From assembly GCA_012799605.1 (NCBI GenBank), contig JAAZKX010000032.1, positions 1-64,000 of the forward strand: a stretch of 64,000 nucleotides of DNA. Direction: 5' to 3'. Source of the DNA: Bacillota bacterium. Its GTDB lineage: Bacteria > Bacillota > DTU030 > DUMP01. This document shows, piece after piece, positions 37,830-46,705 of this stretch. The notes under the pieces are model-generated. The model was not told the origin of the DNA. It searched no databases and saw nothing but the letters and a program-made list of their open reading frames with translations. A program made the translations under genes and the position numbers. Every line of letters starts with the position of its first letter. Position 1 is the first letter of the stretch.

Positions 37830-40178
37830 TTATTTATTGTTCAACCGGCTGCTGCGCAGTATTATTTTACGCTCTACCGAAGCGACCATCCGTTTTGTAT
37901 ATACAACCGTATCCGGATTGACGCTGATACTGTCCACTCCTTGCTCCACTAAAAAAGAAGCAAATTCAGGATATTGAGAAGGCCCTTGGCCACAGATGGA
38001 TATGGTCTTTTTATATTTGTGAGCTGCTTTGATCAAGGTTACAATAGCTCTTTTTACAGCCCGGTTCCGTTCATCAAAATACCCCATCCGGTTTAGAATT
38101 CCGGAATCGCGATCAGCTCCCATAACCAATTGGGTAAGATCATTACTTCCAATACTAAAACCATCTATTTGTTGGGCAAACTCTTCCGCTTCAAAAACCA
38201 CCGACGGCACCTCAGCCATGATCCATAGTTTAAAGTCATTATCTTGCTCCAAACCTTCAGAGGCCATGATTTGTTTAACTTTCTCCAGCTCCCAAATTGT
38301 ACGAACAAAAGGCAGCATTACCCATACGTTAGTTAGGCCGAATTCATCCCTAACCTTGCGAATGGCCCGGCATTCCAACCTAAACCCCTGCTCATACTCA
38401 GGTGAAATATAACGGGCTACGCCGCGCCAACCGATCATGGGATTACTTTCCACAGGCTCTACTTCTTCGCCCCCTTTGAGGCCGCGAAATTCATTAGTGC
38501 GAAAATCGCTTAATCTTACCACCACCGGGCGCGGGTAAATAGCCTGGGCCACCATGCTGATCCCCTCGGCCATTTTTTCGATAACTATATTTCCTTGCCC
38601 ACTTTTGAGCAAATACATGGGATGGGCTCCGACCATATCGGTAAAAATAAATTCCGTCCGCATCAGCCCGATACCATCTAGCGGCAAATGTTGATACCTT
38701 TTTATTAACGAAGGCTGGCCCAAATTCATATAGATTTTGGTAGCCGTGACCGGCGTTAATTGGCTTATCAGTTCGTCACTGATGACGCCGGTAAAAACTT
38801 TTTCCTCTTCTTTTTCTGGTTCCAATTCTACTTTCCCGGCGTAGACAACACCACAGGTGGCATCGACTGTAACAGTTGCACCCTGAAGCAATGTTTCCGT
38901 CGCTATTTTGGCCCCTACTATACAAGGGATACCCAATTCTCGCGATACAATAGCAGCATGGCAGGTGCGCCCACCTTCGTCAGTAACCACTGCGCAGGCT
39001 TTGCGCATAGCAGGCACCATGTCCGGATTGGTCATCACTGTAACTAACACATCTCCATCTTGTACCTGGGCTATTTCTTTCACATCTTTTATTTTTCTTA
39101 CCTTGCCGCTGGCAATTCCGGGAGATGCGGACAACCCCCGCACTATCACTTGAGGCTGGGCCGCTTCCGTCGGCTCGGGCTTTTTCTCGATGGTTGTTAT
39201 CGGGCGGGTTTGCAAAATATATAATTCTTGGCTGTCCTGATCATAACCCCACTCGATATCTTGATAGGCATCATATAGTTTTTCGATTTTACAGCCATAC
39301 TTAACCAGTTCTTTTATTTCCGCCTCGGTTAAGCATTGCGCTTTTACCATCTCTGGCCCCAGCTCATCGGCTACAGGCACACATTTAGTACCTATCTTGC
39401 TGCTGGAGTGTATAATCATCACCGTTTTGTCAGCAATATTTTTTTCCAAGATAGAAAGAGTGTTTTTATCCACAATGTATTCATCCGGGGTCACCTGGCC
39501 GGAAACCACCGCCTCGCCCAAACCCCAGCTGGCATTTATCATCACCTGTTCAGGCTCGTTGGTTACAGGGTTTGCCGTAAACATCACGCCTGATTTTTTG
39601 CTGTCTATCATTTTTTGCACGGTAACGCTGAGGGCAACTTCCAAATGATCAAAGCCTTGCCGCTCCCGGTAATATACTGCCCTGGCAGTCCATAATGAGG
39701 CCCAGCAGCGCTGCACATGCTTTAATACCTGCTCCTCCCCGGCGATATAAAGATACGTGTCCTGCTGACCGGCAAAAGATGCCTCCGGCAAATCTTCAGC
39801 CGTGGCTGAGCTTCTTATGGCCACAGCCGGGGTGTTTGTATTCGTCCGCCGGCCCAGTTCATCATAACCGGCCCGCACTTCCGCCGCGATTTTTTCCGGG
39901 ATAGGCGTATTGACGATCAGTTCCCGTATGCGTGCACTTTCGCTCTGTAATTGAAACGCATCTTCCACATCCAGTCCCGCGATGATGTCCGCTATCTTCT
40001 CCTTAAGGTTGCCTTCCTGCAGCAGATACCAATAAGCCTCAGCGGTAAGACAAAACGCTGGTGGTACCTTAATCCCATTTTGGACCAGTTCGCCCAGATT
40101 AGCCCCTTTTCCCCCCACCAGTGCTACATCCTCTTTGTCCACATCTTCCAACCATTTCACAAACTGAAATTGGTGCAA
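37830..40178 (-). CDS. ppsA: Phosphoenolpyruvate synthase (pyruvate, water dikinase)
   Basis: Makes PEP, AMP and phosphate from pyruvate and ATP. 782 residues. The N-terminal ATP-grasp domain (VGGKGANLGELV; IRSSATAEDLPEASFAGQQDTYL) is followed by the phosphohistidine domain with H407 in GGRTCHAAIVSRELGIPCIVG and the C-terminal PEP/pyruvate barrel (SIGSNDLTQLVMGADRD). The start is TTG (40176-40178) with GGAGG seven bases upstream. Promoter and terminator of its own indicate a single-gene transcript in the uvrA-uvrB interval. With pyk and pckA nearby it gives control over the pyruvate-PEP step. Confidence 0.95.
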   Translation of the reverse strand: MHQFQFVKWLEDVDKEDVALVGGKGANLGELVQNGIKVPPAFCLTAEAYWYLLQEGNLKEKIADIIAGLDVEDAFQLQSESARIRELIVNTPIPEKIAAEVRAGYDELGRRTNTNTPAVAIRSSATAEDLPEASFAGQQDTYLYIAGEEQVLKHVQRCWASLWTARAVYYRERQGFDHLEVALSVTVQKMIDSKKSGVMFTANPVTNEPEQVMINASWGLGEAVVSGQVTPDEYIVDKNTLSILEKNIADKTVMIIHSSSKIGTKCVPVADELGPEMVKAQCLTEAEIKELVKYGCKIEKLYDAYQDIEWGYDQDSQELYILQTRPITTIEKKPEPTEAAQPQVIVRGLSASPGIASGKVRKIKDVKEIAQVQDGDVLVTVMTNPDMVPAMRKACAVVTDEGGRTCHAAIVSRELGIPCIVGAKIATETLLQGATVTVDATCGVVYAGKVELEPEKEEEKVFTGVISDELISQLTPVTATKIYMNLGQPSLIKRYQHLPLDGIGLMRTEFIFTDMVGAHPMYLLKSGQGNIVIEKMAEGISMVAQAIYPRPVVVRLSDFRTNEFRGLKGGEEVEPVESNPMIGWRGVARYISPEYEQGFRLECRAIRKVRDEFGLTNVWVMLPFVRTIWELEKVKQIMASEGLEQDNDFKLWIMAEVPSVVFEAEEFAQQIDGFSIGSNDLTQLVMGADRDSGILNRMGYFDERNRAVKRAIVTLIKAAHKYKKTISICGQGPSQYPEFASFLVEQGVDSISVNPDTVVYTKRMVASVERKIILRSSRLNNK

Positions 40179-40209
40179 GGTAGCCCCTCCTTTAGGCCTT
40201 ATTGACCAT

Positions 40210-40218
40210 ATTATAACA
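40210..40218 (-). promoter_or_regulatory. Extended -10 promoter for ppsA
   Basis: The minus strand carries TGTTATAAT, a perfect extended -10 (TG, one base, TATAAT at 40215-40210). The expected -35 position has no good match, which is usual for extended -10 promoters. A perfect 7-7-7 inverted repeat lies about 45 bases upstream at 40258-40278. Confidence 0.55.
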
Positions 40219-40257
40219 TATTTATTTCAATGTGCTACCTTATATTACCCTTATTCT

Positions 40258-40278
40258 ATAAGTATGTCCACTACTTAT
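40258..40278. promoter_or_regulatory. Perfect palindrome upstream of ppsA promoter
   Basis: ATAAGTA (40258-40264), seven bases, TACTTAT (40272-40278). This is a perfect interrupted inverted repeat, lying between the glutaredoxin terminator and the ppsA promoter; a regulator binding site is plausible. Confidence 0.45.
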
Positions 40279-40291
40279 AACTTGGTGCTCA

Positions 40292-40334
40292 TAATAAAAG
40301 AGTCTTGCCCTCCGTAGTTGAAAGGGCAAGACCT
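40292..40334 (-). terminator. Terminator after the glutaredoxin gene
   Basis: GTCTTGCCC (40302-40310) and GGGCAAGAC (40324-40332) form a perfect 9-bp stem. On the minus strand it is followed by TCTTTTATTAT, an interrupted T run, consistent with termination after the glutaredoxin. It lies about 20 bases after the stop. Confidence 0.75.
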
Positions 40335-40354
40335 TTATTCGGGAAAGCGGATGG

Positions 40355-40597
40355 CTATAGGTTTAGCAATTTCTTGATACGATCTTGGTCAAAACCTACC
40401 ACCGCTTGATCACCGATTTTAAGCGCCGGCACGGCCAGGCGGCCGGTCAGATTCACCATTTCCTCCCTGGCTTCCCGATCGGCAGCCACGTCTTTTTCTT
40501 CAAACGAAACATCATGCTGGGAAAGAAACTCTTTCACCAAAGTACAGTAGGGTCAAGTGGGCGTAACATAAAGAATCACCGGGGTCTGATCGGTCAT
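40355..40597 (-). CDS. Selenocysteine-containing glutaredoxin-like protein (in-frame TGA)
   Basis: An 80-residue glutaredoxin/NrdH-like protein. Reading from ATG at 40595-40597, the fifteenth codon is TGA (40553-40555) in the motif T-P-T-(TGA)-P-Y-C, exactly where the first active-site cysteine of CPYC belongs; the frame then stays open through the rest of the fold, with the cis-proline motif AVPALKIGDQAVVGFD and the terminal helix. GGGAGG lies about six bases before the ATG. A hairpin with SECIS-like features starts 16 bases after the TGA. Selenocysteine (U15) is therefore the likely reading. Enzymes of this fold reduce disulfides, for example in ribonucleotide reductase. The alternative, a nonsense mutation, is less likely because frame and motifs are intact. 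selA/B/C/D are not in the window. Confidence 0.85.
40519..40538 (-). promoter_or_regulatory. Bacterial SECIS-like hairpin in the glutaredoxin gene
   Basis: On the minus strand GG (40538-40537), a bulged T (40536), GAAAG (40535-40531), loop AGTTT (40530-40526), CTTTC (40525-40521) and CC (40520-40519). Seven base pairs, one bulged U, and G at the second loop position. The loop begins 22 bases after the TGA, inside the 16-37 base range known for bacterial SECIS elements. Confidence 0.7.
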
Positions 40598-40627
40598 GTT
40601 AATTCCTCCCTGTAGGTTAGTTTTTCC

Positions 40628-40672
40628 GTCCCGACGGATGTTATCTCAGTATACCACATTATCCTTCGGGAC
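40628..40672. repeat. Inverted repeat upstream of glutaredoxin gene
   Basis: GTCCCGACGGAT (40628-40639) and ATCCTTCGGGAC (40661-40672) are complementary with one mismatch across a 21-base spacer. On the minus strand the spacer holds TATACT (40653-40648), a possible -10 box for the glutaredoxin gene, though a matching -35 is not clear. It could be an operator or the 3' hairpin of the uvrB message. Confidence 0.5.
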
Positions 40673-40751
40673 TACAGGTAGTATTCTAGGCCCGCTTTTT
40701 ACCGAACCCTTCTTTAACTATCTACTGCCAGCCATTTAACCGGCCTATATG

Positions 40752-42740
40752 TTATTTTCGCAACATCATTTTAGCTTCCAGCAGCAGGTCACGATACTGG
40801 GCTGCATCTTCAAAGGCCAATCGCTTGGCTGCTTTATGCATCTTTTCCTCCAGCTCACCTATCCAGTGTTTTAATTCGACCGCCGACATCGACCTGATGC
40901 TTTTTTCCCGCGGCAAATATTCTTCCGCTTTTTCGGCCGCCTTCGTCGCTTCAATAACCGCCCGAACTTCTTTTTGTACCGTCTGGGGCGTAATGCCATG
41001 TTTCTTATTATACTCGGCTTGGATGCGGCGCCTACGATTAGTTTCTTCTATCGCCTGCTGCATAGAATCAGTTATAGTATCGGCATACATGATCACTCGC
41101 CCATCCACATTTCTGGCCGCCCGGCCGCTGGTTTGAATCAATGACCGTTGCGAGCGCAAAAAACCTTCTTTGTCAGCATCTAAAATTGCCACCAAAGATA
41201 CTTCCGGTAAATCCAAGCCTTCCCGAAGAAGGTTGATGCCCACCAATACGTCAAATTCGCCCAGGCGCAAATCCCGAATTATTTCCATCCGTTCCAACGT
41301 GCCGATATCAGAGTGTAAATAGCGCACCCGAATGCCGGTGTCGAGCAAATAATCGGTTAAATTTTCCGCCATGCGTTTGGTCAAGGTTGTTATTAGCACT
41401 CGTTGGTTTTTCCGAGCCCGCAGGCGAATCTCCACTAGCAAATCATCTATTTGACCTTTGGTCGGTCGGACCTCAATTTTAGGATCCAGCAAGCCGGTGG
41501 GTCTGACAACTTGCTCGACTATTTGTTGGCTGACTTCAAGTTCATATGGGCCCGGTGTAGCCGAGGTAAATATTACCCGGTTGATCCGCTGAGCAAATTC
41601 TTCAAACCTCAACGGCCGGTTATCGTAAGCCGAAGGGAGGCGAAAGCCATGTTCCACCAAACTGTCTTTGCGGGAACGGTCGCCGGCGTACATAGCGTGA
41701 AGCTGTGGAATAGTCATATGGGACTCATCGATGATAATCAAGTAGTCCTCCGGAAAAAAATCAAGCAGTGTATAGGGCGGTTCGCCCGGAGCTCGGCCGG
41801 TAAGATGGCGGGAGTAGTTCTCGATCCCCTGGCAATAGCCCACTTCAGACAGCATCTCCAAATCGTAACGTGTTCGCTGCTCCAACCGGTGCGCCTCGAA
41901 TTCTTTGCCCTTGGCCCTTAGCTCGGCCAACCGCTGCTCCAGCTCCTGTTCGATCGAAGCCATAGCTCGTAGGCGTGTTTGCTGGGAGGTAACATAGTGG
42001 CTGGCCGGATAAATAGCAACGTGCCGCCGCTGTCCTAACACCTCGCCGGTTAAAGTGTCAAATTCCCACAGGGAATCGATCTCGTCACCGAAAAACTCCA
42101 CCCGGATAGCCCGGGCAGTGGCCGAGGCTGGAAATATTTCTACCACATCGCCGCGAACTCTAAAATTACCCCGGCTCAGCGCCAAGTCGTTGCGGCTGTA
42201 CTGCATATCTACCAGTTTTTTCAGGACTTCATCCCGGTCCCGTTCATCGCCGGTCCATAAAGACAACACCTGTTCCCGGTACTCACCAGGCGACCCCAAC
42301 CCGTAAATACAAGAAACGCTGGCCACCACAATTACATCTTTCCGTTCCAACAAAGCGCTAGTAGCAGCGTGACGCAGCTTGTCGATCTCGTCATTAATCG
42401 AAGCATCTTTTTCAATATAGGTATCAGTATGGGCAATATAAGCCTCCGGTTGATAATAGTCATAGTAGCTGACAAAGTATTCAACCGCATTGCTCGGAAA
42501 GAACTCACGAAATTCACTACACAGCTGGGCGGCCAAAGTTTTGTTATGAGCTATTACCAATGTTGGCAGCTGCACAGCTTCAATTATGCCGGCCATGGAA
42601 AAAGTTTTGCCCGACCCGGTGACTCCTAGTAAAGTTTGGCACCGATAACCATCTTTTATTCCCCGGGCCAAAGCCGCTATAGCTTTGGCTTGGTCACCCC
42701 GTGGCACCAAATCAGTTTGTAGGAGCAATTTGTTCCCCAT
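40752..42740 (-). CDS. uvrB: UvrABC system protein B
   Basis: DNA-damage verification helicase of nucleotide excision repair, 662 residues, full length. Walker [10 protein letters not shown] (about 39-47), the beta-hairpin region ([21 protein letters not shown]), DESHMTIPQ Walker B, SATPGPYE, and the C-terminal UVR motif ([26 protein letters not shown]) are present. ATG with GGGAGG nine bases upstream. uvrB is separated from uvrA-uvrC by ppsA and the glutaredoxin gene, which is not the usual uvrB-uvrA order. Confidence 0.97.
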   Translation of the reverse strand: MGNKLLLQTDLVPRGDQAKAIAALARGIKDGYRCQTLLGVTGSGKTFSMAGIIEAVQLPTLVIAHNKTLAAQLCSEFREFFPSNAVEYFVSYYDYYQPEAYIAHTDTYIEKDASINDEIDKLRHAATSALLERKDVIVVASVSCIYGLGSPGEYREQVLSLWTGDERDRDEVLKKLVDMQYSRNDLALSRGNFRVRGDVVEIFPASATARAIRVEFFGDEIDSLWEFDTLTGEVLGQRRHVAIYPASHYVTSQQTRLRAMASIEQELEQRLAELRAKGKEFEAHRLEQRTRYDLEMLSEVGYCQGIENYSRHLTGRAPGEPPYTLLDFFPEDYLIIIDESHMTIPQLHAMYAGDRSRKDSLVEHGFRLPSAYDNRPLRFEEFAQRINRVIFTSATPGPYELEVSQQIVEQVVRPTGLLDPKIEVRPTKGQIDDLLVEIRLRARKNQRVLITTLTKRMAENLTDYLLDTGIRVRYLHSDIGTLERMEIIRDLRLGEFDVLVGINLLREGLDLPEVSLVAILDADKEGFLRSQRSLIQTSGRAARNVDGRVIMYADTITDSMQQAIEETNRRRRIQAEYNKKHGITPQTVQKEVRAVIEATKAAEKAEEYLPREKSIRSMSAVELKHWIGELEEKMHKAAKRLAFEDAAQYRDLLLEAKMMLRK

Positions 42741-42761
42741 CTAGCCGTCCCTCCCGATCAT

Positions 42762-42788
42762 GAAAAAGCGCGGGCTATATGCCCGCCT
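42762..42788 (-). terminator. Terminator between htrA and uvrB
   Basis: Stem GCGGGC (42770-42775) and GCCCGC (42781-42786) with a 5-base loop. On the minus strand GC then five T (42767-42763) follow, so it ends the htrA transcript before uvrB. Confidence 0.75.
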
Positions 42789-42846
42789 TTTCCGTTGTTC
42801 AGATGTTACCATTGTTCTCCGGTTCCGGGGTCAATGGCTGTTCGTC

Positions 42847-44031
42847 TTATGGTTTTTCCTCGATTTGGACGAGATAAAACATTGTTCGGCCCTCACGATA
42901 TATTTCCAATCCTATTTTGCTACCAATCTTTTTAGTTTGAATAATATCCAGCAGATGCTGGGCATCTTCAACTACAGAATCGTCCACCTTACGGATTACA
43001 TCGCCGACCCTCAAACCTACCTTGGCAGCCGGACTATCGTTTACAACAGCGCCGACCACCGCTCCCCGCCGATCCGGCAGTTTGAAGTATTGCTGCAGGT
43101 CCGCGGTCACATCCAAAATAGACACTCCCAGCCAGGGCCGTATTACCTTACCTTCCGTCCGTAGCGAATCCATTACTTCGGTAGCAGTATTGATCGGAAT
43201 GGCAAAGCCCAAACCCTGGCCTTGGGCATTTACAGCCGTGTTGATTCCTATCACTTCTCCCCGCAAATTCAACAACGGTCCGCCGCTGTTGCCCGGATTA
43301 ATGGCGGCATCGGTCTGGAGCAAATTCTTATAAATCCGGTCTTGCACCGGCACCGGGCGGCCTTTAGCACTGACCACACCTACAGTTACAGTATGATCGA
43401 GGCCGTAAGGGTTGCCGATGGCTACCACCCACTCACCTACCCGGGTGCGGTCCGAATCCCCTAATCTAACCGTGGGCAAAGGTTTAGGGGCATCTATTTT
43501 CAGTATAGCCAAATCCAGCTCCTTGTCCGTGCCTACAACCTTAGCCGGGAAAGGGTCATCGTAATTCGACACAGTGACTTGTACTTTGTCAGCCCCGCTG
43601 ACGACATGCTCATTAGTGAGAATATAACCATCGGAACTGGTTATAAACCCACTGCCCAAGCCCTCTCGCCGCTGGCTGTCAGGGATCGACGGGAAGCGAT
43701 CGCGGAAAAAGTAGCGGAACAACGGGTCATCCAAAAAGGGATCGAATCCCAATCCTTTTTGCACAACCGTGGTGTTGATCATCACCACCGCCGGTCCGAC
43801 TTTATCCACCATGTCAGCGATAGCGCTGGGACTTCCTCCAGGTAAAGTAGAAGTAGCACTTTGGTGCTGCGGGGCCGCCAGAGCTTCACGCTCATTTTTT
43901 TCGGCCGGATTGCTTTCAGCGCCAAGGTGAGCCGTACAGCCCGTAATTATAAGGACACCGATCAGAAGAGCAACCGCAGCTAGCCAAAAGCGATTTTTAT
44001 TTTTGTTAACATGGTTCCTGAAATAATCCAT
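42847..44031 (-). CDS. htrA: HtrA/DegP-type membrane-bound serine protease
   Basis: Envelope quality-control protease, 394 residues. A hydrophobic N-terminal segment (FWLAAVALLIGVLIITGC, about 15-32) gives a membrane anchor; ITGC could also be a lipobox with C32. The trypsin-like domain has the triad H142 (TNEHVV), D173 (ELDLAIL) and S249 (GNSGGPL). A PDZ domain (RRGAVVGAVVNDSPAAKVGLRVGDVIRKVDD is its core region, about 300-385) ends the protein. The ATG at 44029-44031 is used: the longer frame would start at the expected transcript start of the promoter at 44085-44113. GGAGGTG lies 11 bases upstream. Confidence 0.93.
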   Translation of the reverse strand: MDYFRNHVNKNKNRFWLAAVALLIGVLIITGCTAHLGAESNPAEKNEREALAAPQHQSATSTLPGGSPSAIADMVDKVGPAVVMINTTVVQKGLGFDPFLDDPLFRYFFRDRFPSIPDSQRREGLGSGFITSSDGYILTNEHVVSGADKVQVTVSNYDDPFPAKVVGTDKELDLAILKIDAPKPLPTVRLGDSDRTRVGEWVVAIGNPYGLDHTVTVGVVSAKGRPVPVQDRIYKNLLQTDAAINPGNSGGPLLNLRGEVIGINTAVNAQGQGLGFAIPINTATEVMDSLRTEGKVIRPWLGVSILDVTADLQQYFKLPDRRGAVVGAVVNDSPAAKVGLRVGDVIRKVDDSVVEDAQHLLDIIQTKKIGSKIGLEIYREGRTMFYLVQIEEKP

Positions 44032-44084
44032 ATGAAATTGCACCTCCTGAACATATCCTTTTTCCCTCAGTACCTCCATTTAAG

Positions 44085-44113
44085 ATTGTACTATTTAGGT
44101 TGGATTCTGTCCA
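44085..44113 (-). promoter_or_regulatory. Sigma-A-type promoter for htrA
   Basis: On the minus strand TGGACA (44113-44108), 17 bases, then TACAAT (44090-44085). Each box has one mismatch to consensus. The predicted transcript starts near 44078, about 47 bases before the chosen ATG. Confidence 0.7.
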
Positions 44114-44163
44114 GAAGGTGCAGACAGGTTTCACAAATTCTTCAAATCTAATCTCGGGGCAGC

Positions 44164-46167
44164 TCAGCTAGAAATTGTTTTACCGGAATTTTCGTCCAGC
44201 TGGGCCTGCCCGTCTTTTTTCTGGCGCAGGTGCTGCAAAAATAGTATTCCGCCTAACACAACCACACCGAAAGCATCTGTATAAAGCCCCGGATTGATCA
44301 ACGCTAATGCGGCGGCAAAGAGCAGTACCCGCTCATAGAATTTACAGTAGGTAAGAAGGTAATTTTCGACTGCTGCCGCCAAGGCAACAATTCCGATCGA
44401 GGCACTGATAAAAGCAAAGCTGGCATCTACGGCAGTGGTTTCAATAAGGAGCAGGTCCGGGGACAAGGCAAAGACAAAGGGAATTAGAAATCCGGCCAAA
44501 GCCAACTTGAGGGCCGTAAAACCAGTTTGCATAGCATTGGCGCCAGCGATTCCCGCCCCGGCGTAGGCTGCCAGTGCCACCGGCGGGGTAACATCGGCGA
44601 TGACACCAAAATACAAAATAAAAAGGTGGGCAGCCATCAAAGGCACACCTAAGTCGGTCAGAGCCGGCGCTGCCATAGTAGCCAAAACAATGTATTTGGC
44701 CGTCGTGGGCAGGCCCATGCCCAAAATAATGGATGCGATCATAGTGAAGAAAAGGGTCAAAAGCAAATTACCGCCAGCCAGGGCGATGATCAAGGTAGCC
44801 ACCTTCAAACCCAATCCGGTCAAGGTCACCACCCCGACAACAATTCCGGCCGTTGCACAAGCCATGGCAACCGATACTGATCCTCGGGCCCCATCGGCCA
44901 AAGCATCGATCATGTTGACAATATATTGACGCACGTTAATTTGCCCTTCGTGCCGGAGCAAATAATTAACGATCACATCCACGATACCGATTAAAACTGT
45001 GCCTATTATCCCCCAGTAGGCAGCCTTGAAAGGAGTAAAACCTTTGACCAAAAAGTAGATTATAAACACGACCGGTAACAGCAAATAAATCTTTACCAGT
45101 ACGTCCCGAGTGTGAGGCAGTTCTGCTCGGGAAACCCCCCTCAGCCCCAGCTTGCAAGCCTCAAGATGCACCATGGTTCCCACAGCCAGATAGTATAATA
45201 TGGCTGGTATTGCCGCCGAAATAATTATCTCCAAATAAGAGATGCCGGTAAATTCAGCCATGATAAAAGCAGCGGCACCCATAACCGGTGGCATGATTTG
45301 TCCTCCGGTCGAAGCCGCTGCCTCGACAGCACCAGCAAAATGTGGTTTGTAGCCTACCCGTTTCATAAGAGGTATAGTAAAGGCGCCGGTCGTTACCGTG
45401 TTGGCGACTGAACTTCCGGAAATAGACCCCATAAGGCAGCTGGCGACTACCGCTGTTTTGGCCGGCCCTCCTCGCATGTGACCTGTTAAACTAAAGGCCA
45501 TATCAATAAAAAATTTCCCGACCCCGGTTTTGTCCAAAAAAGCGCCAAAAAGAATAAAAAGAAAAACATAAGTCGAGGACACCGACAGCGGTGTTCCAAA
45601 GATCCCCTCGGTAGTGAGATAGGTATGGTATATTATCCGCCTTAGATCATAACCCCTGTGGCCGAGTAAGCCCGGCAACTTGGGGCCAAAATAGGCATAC
45701 AGGAGGAATATTATTGCTACGATGGGTAGTTCGGGCCCGATCGAGCGCCGTGTGGCTTCCAAAACCAGCACAATGGCACAAAAGCCCATTATCAAATCCA
45801 TTTGGGTCGGGGCGCCAGCCCGTAGAACCAGTTGGTTATAGTTGTACAGAATATAAGCACCAATGATAACCCCGAGGACTGCTAACAGGTAATCATAAAA
45901 CGGAATCCTGGTCTTATTGGCTTTTATGGAAACCGGATAAAGCAGGAAAACCAGAACGAAGGAGAAGCTTATATGCACTGCCCGCTGTTTCATAGCCTGC
46001 AAAATTCCGAACCCGGCTGTATAGAGATGGAACAGCGACATTACCACAGCAATGATAAAAATAAAGGTTGCGGCCGCTCCCGCGGGAGAGCGCAGGCGGG
46101 AAGCCTCAACATCGTATTGTTGCAGCAGTTCATCCACCTTTATTTCGTCATTTATTCCCTTTGCCAT
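44164..46167 (-). CDS. TAXI-type TRAP transporter fused permease (4TM-12TM)
   Basis: A 667-residue permease combining the small DctQ-type and large DctM-type subunits of a TRAP transporter in one chain, as is usual for TAXI systems. At least 16 hydrophobic segments are seen. Conserved stretches include GAFLDKTGVGKFFIDMAFSL, GGPAKTAVVASCLMGSISGSSVANTVTTGAF, and MPPVMGAAAFIMAEFTGISY in the large subunit, and GMGLPTTAKYIVLATMAAP. Uses the ion gradient to import an organic acid brought by the binding protein; the substrate is not readable from sequence. It overlaps the DUF1850 gene by 16 bases and lies downstream of the binding protein, one operon. Confidence 0.92.
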   Translation of the reverse strand: MAKGINDEIKVDELLQQYDVEASRLRSPAGAAATFIFIIAVVMSLFHLYTAGFGILQAMKQRAVHISFSFVLVFLLYPVSIKANKTRIPFYDYLLAVLGVIIGAYILYNYNQLVLRAGAPTQMDLIMGFCAIVLVLEATRRSIGPELPIVAIIFLLYAYFGPKLPGLLGHRGYDLRRIIYHTYLTTEGIFGTPLSVSSTYVFLFILFGAFLDKTGVGKFFIDMAFSLTGHMRGGPAKTAVVASCLMGSISGSSVANTVTTGAFTIPLMKRVGYKPHFAGAVEAAASTGGQIMPPVMGAAAFIMAEFTGISYLEIIISAAIPAILYYLAVGTMVHLEACKLGLRGVSRAELPHTRDVLVKIYLLLPVVFIIYFLVKGFTPFKAAYWGIIGTVLIGIVDVIVNYLLRHEGQINVRQYIVNMIDALADGARGSVSVAMACATAGIVVGVVTLTGLGLKVATLIIALAGGNLLLTLFFTMIASIILGMGLPTTAKYIVLATMAAPALTDLGVPLMAAHLFILYFGVIADVTPPVALAAYAGAGIAGANAMQTGFTALKLALAGFLIPFVFALSPDLLLIETTAVDASFAFISASIGIVALAAAVENYLLTYCKFYERVLLFAAALALINPGLYTDAFGVVVLGGILFLQHLRQKKDGQAQLDENSGKTISS

Positions 46168-46655
46168 CTAACCCTCTCCTTTACCCATAGTCTGAACCGT
46201 GATCCCAGTACAGCCTCGATCCTAACTAAAGAGCCCGCCTGGGTTAACCCAAGCAGGTTAATTTCCCTCCCACTAAGGACTAAGCGGTGCTGTGGAATTT
46301 CCTGCACCCGGAGGGTAAAACTCCCCAATGGATCATCGATAGCTTCAATCCAAAAAAAGCCATCCACGCCTAGGATAAATTTATGGGGAGTAGAGTAGGG
46401 CATGCCTACCCCATAATCTTTAAATCCTATCTTTTTAAGCAAGAGCCCCTCCGGGGGCTGTATGGTAAATATCTCCACCACGGGAGATTTATGCACGGAA
46501 TGAGTGTAAATCAAAGTAAACTCTTGTCCGGGTTCTAGCGGTACTAGCAGCAGTGCCTGTCCGGTCGATACCTCAACCACCTGCAAATAAGAAAGGGGTT
46601 GAAAGAAGTAGGAAAGACAAAGACCCAATAGGATTAAAAAAACGATCCTGTTCAC
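46152..46655 (-). CDS. DUF1850 protein of the TAXI TRAP operon
   Basis: A 167-residue protein with an N-terminal hydrophobic segment (IVFLILLGLCLSYFFQPL) then the DUF1850 core (about 30-110): EFTLIYTHSVHKSPVVEIF and KFILGVDGFFWIEA-like blocks with GVGMPYSTPH. DUF1850 genes are often found with TAXI TRAP transporters; the function is not known, and an accessory role at the membrane is inferred from context. The frame begins with GTG (46653-46655); only a weak purine-rich ribosome-binding site precedes it, and it lies just after a strong hairpin. Confidence 0.85.
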   Translation of the reverse strand: MNRIVFLILLGLCLSYFFQPLSYLQVVEVSTGQALLLVPLEPGQEFTLIYTHSVHKSPVVEIFTIQPPEGLLLKKIGFKDYGVGMPYSTPHKFILGVDGFFWIEAIDDPLGSFTLRVQEIPQHRLVLSGREINLLGLTQAGSLVRIEAVLGSRFRLWVKERVRWQRE

Positions 46656-46667
46656 ATTAATTATTTC

Positions 46668-46695
46668 CGGGCACCGGGGTTTTCCCCGGTGCCCG
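46668..46695 (-). other. Strong intergenic stem-loop in the TAXI operon
   Basis: A perfect 12-bp GC-rich stem: 46668-46679 pairs with 46684-46695, with a TTTT loop (AAAA on the minus strand). No T run follows on the minus strand. Between a binding-protein gene and its permease genes such a hairpin often protects the upstream message. Confidence 0.7.
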
Positions 46696-46705
46696 CTTTT
46701 CCTCC

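Noticed and set aside
40355-40540. 61-residue protein starting at TTG 40540 as the real gene
   Set aside because: It would lack the active-site half of the fold and has no ribosome-binding site; the ATG at 40597 with an in-frame TGA and SECIS-like hairpin explains the locus better.
42741-42846. LexA (SOS) box upstream of uvrB or uvrA
   Set aside because: No CGAAC-N4-GTTCG-type palindrome could be found in either promoter region by eye.
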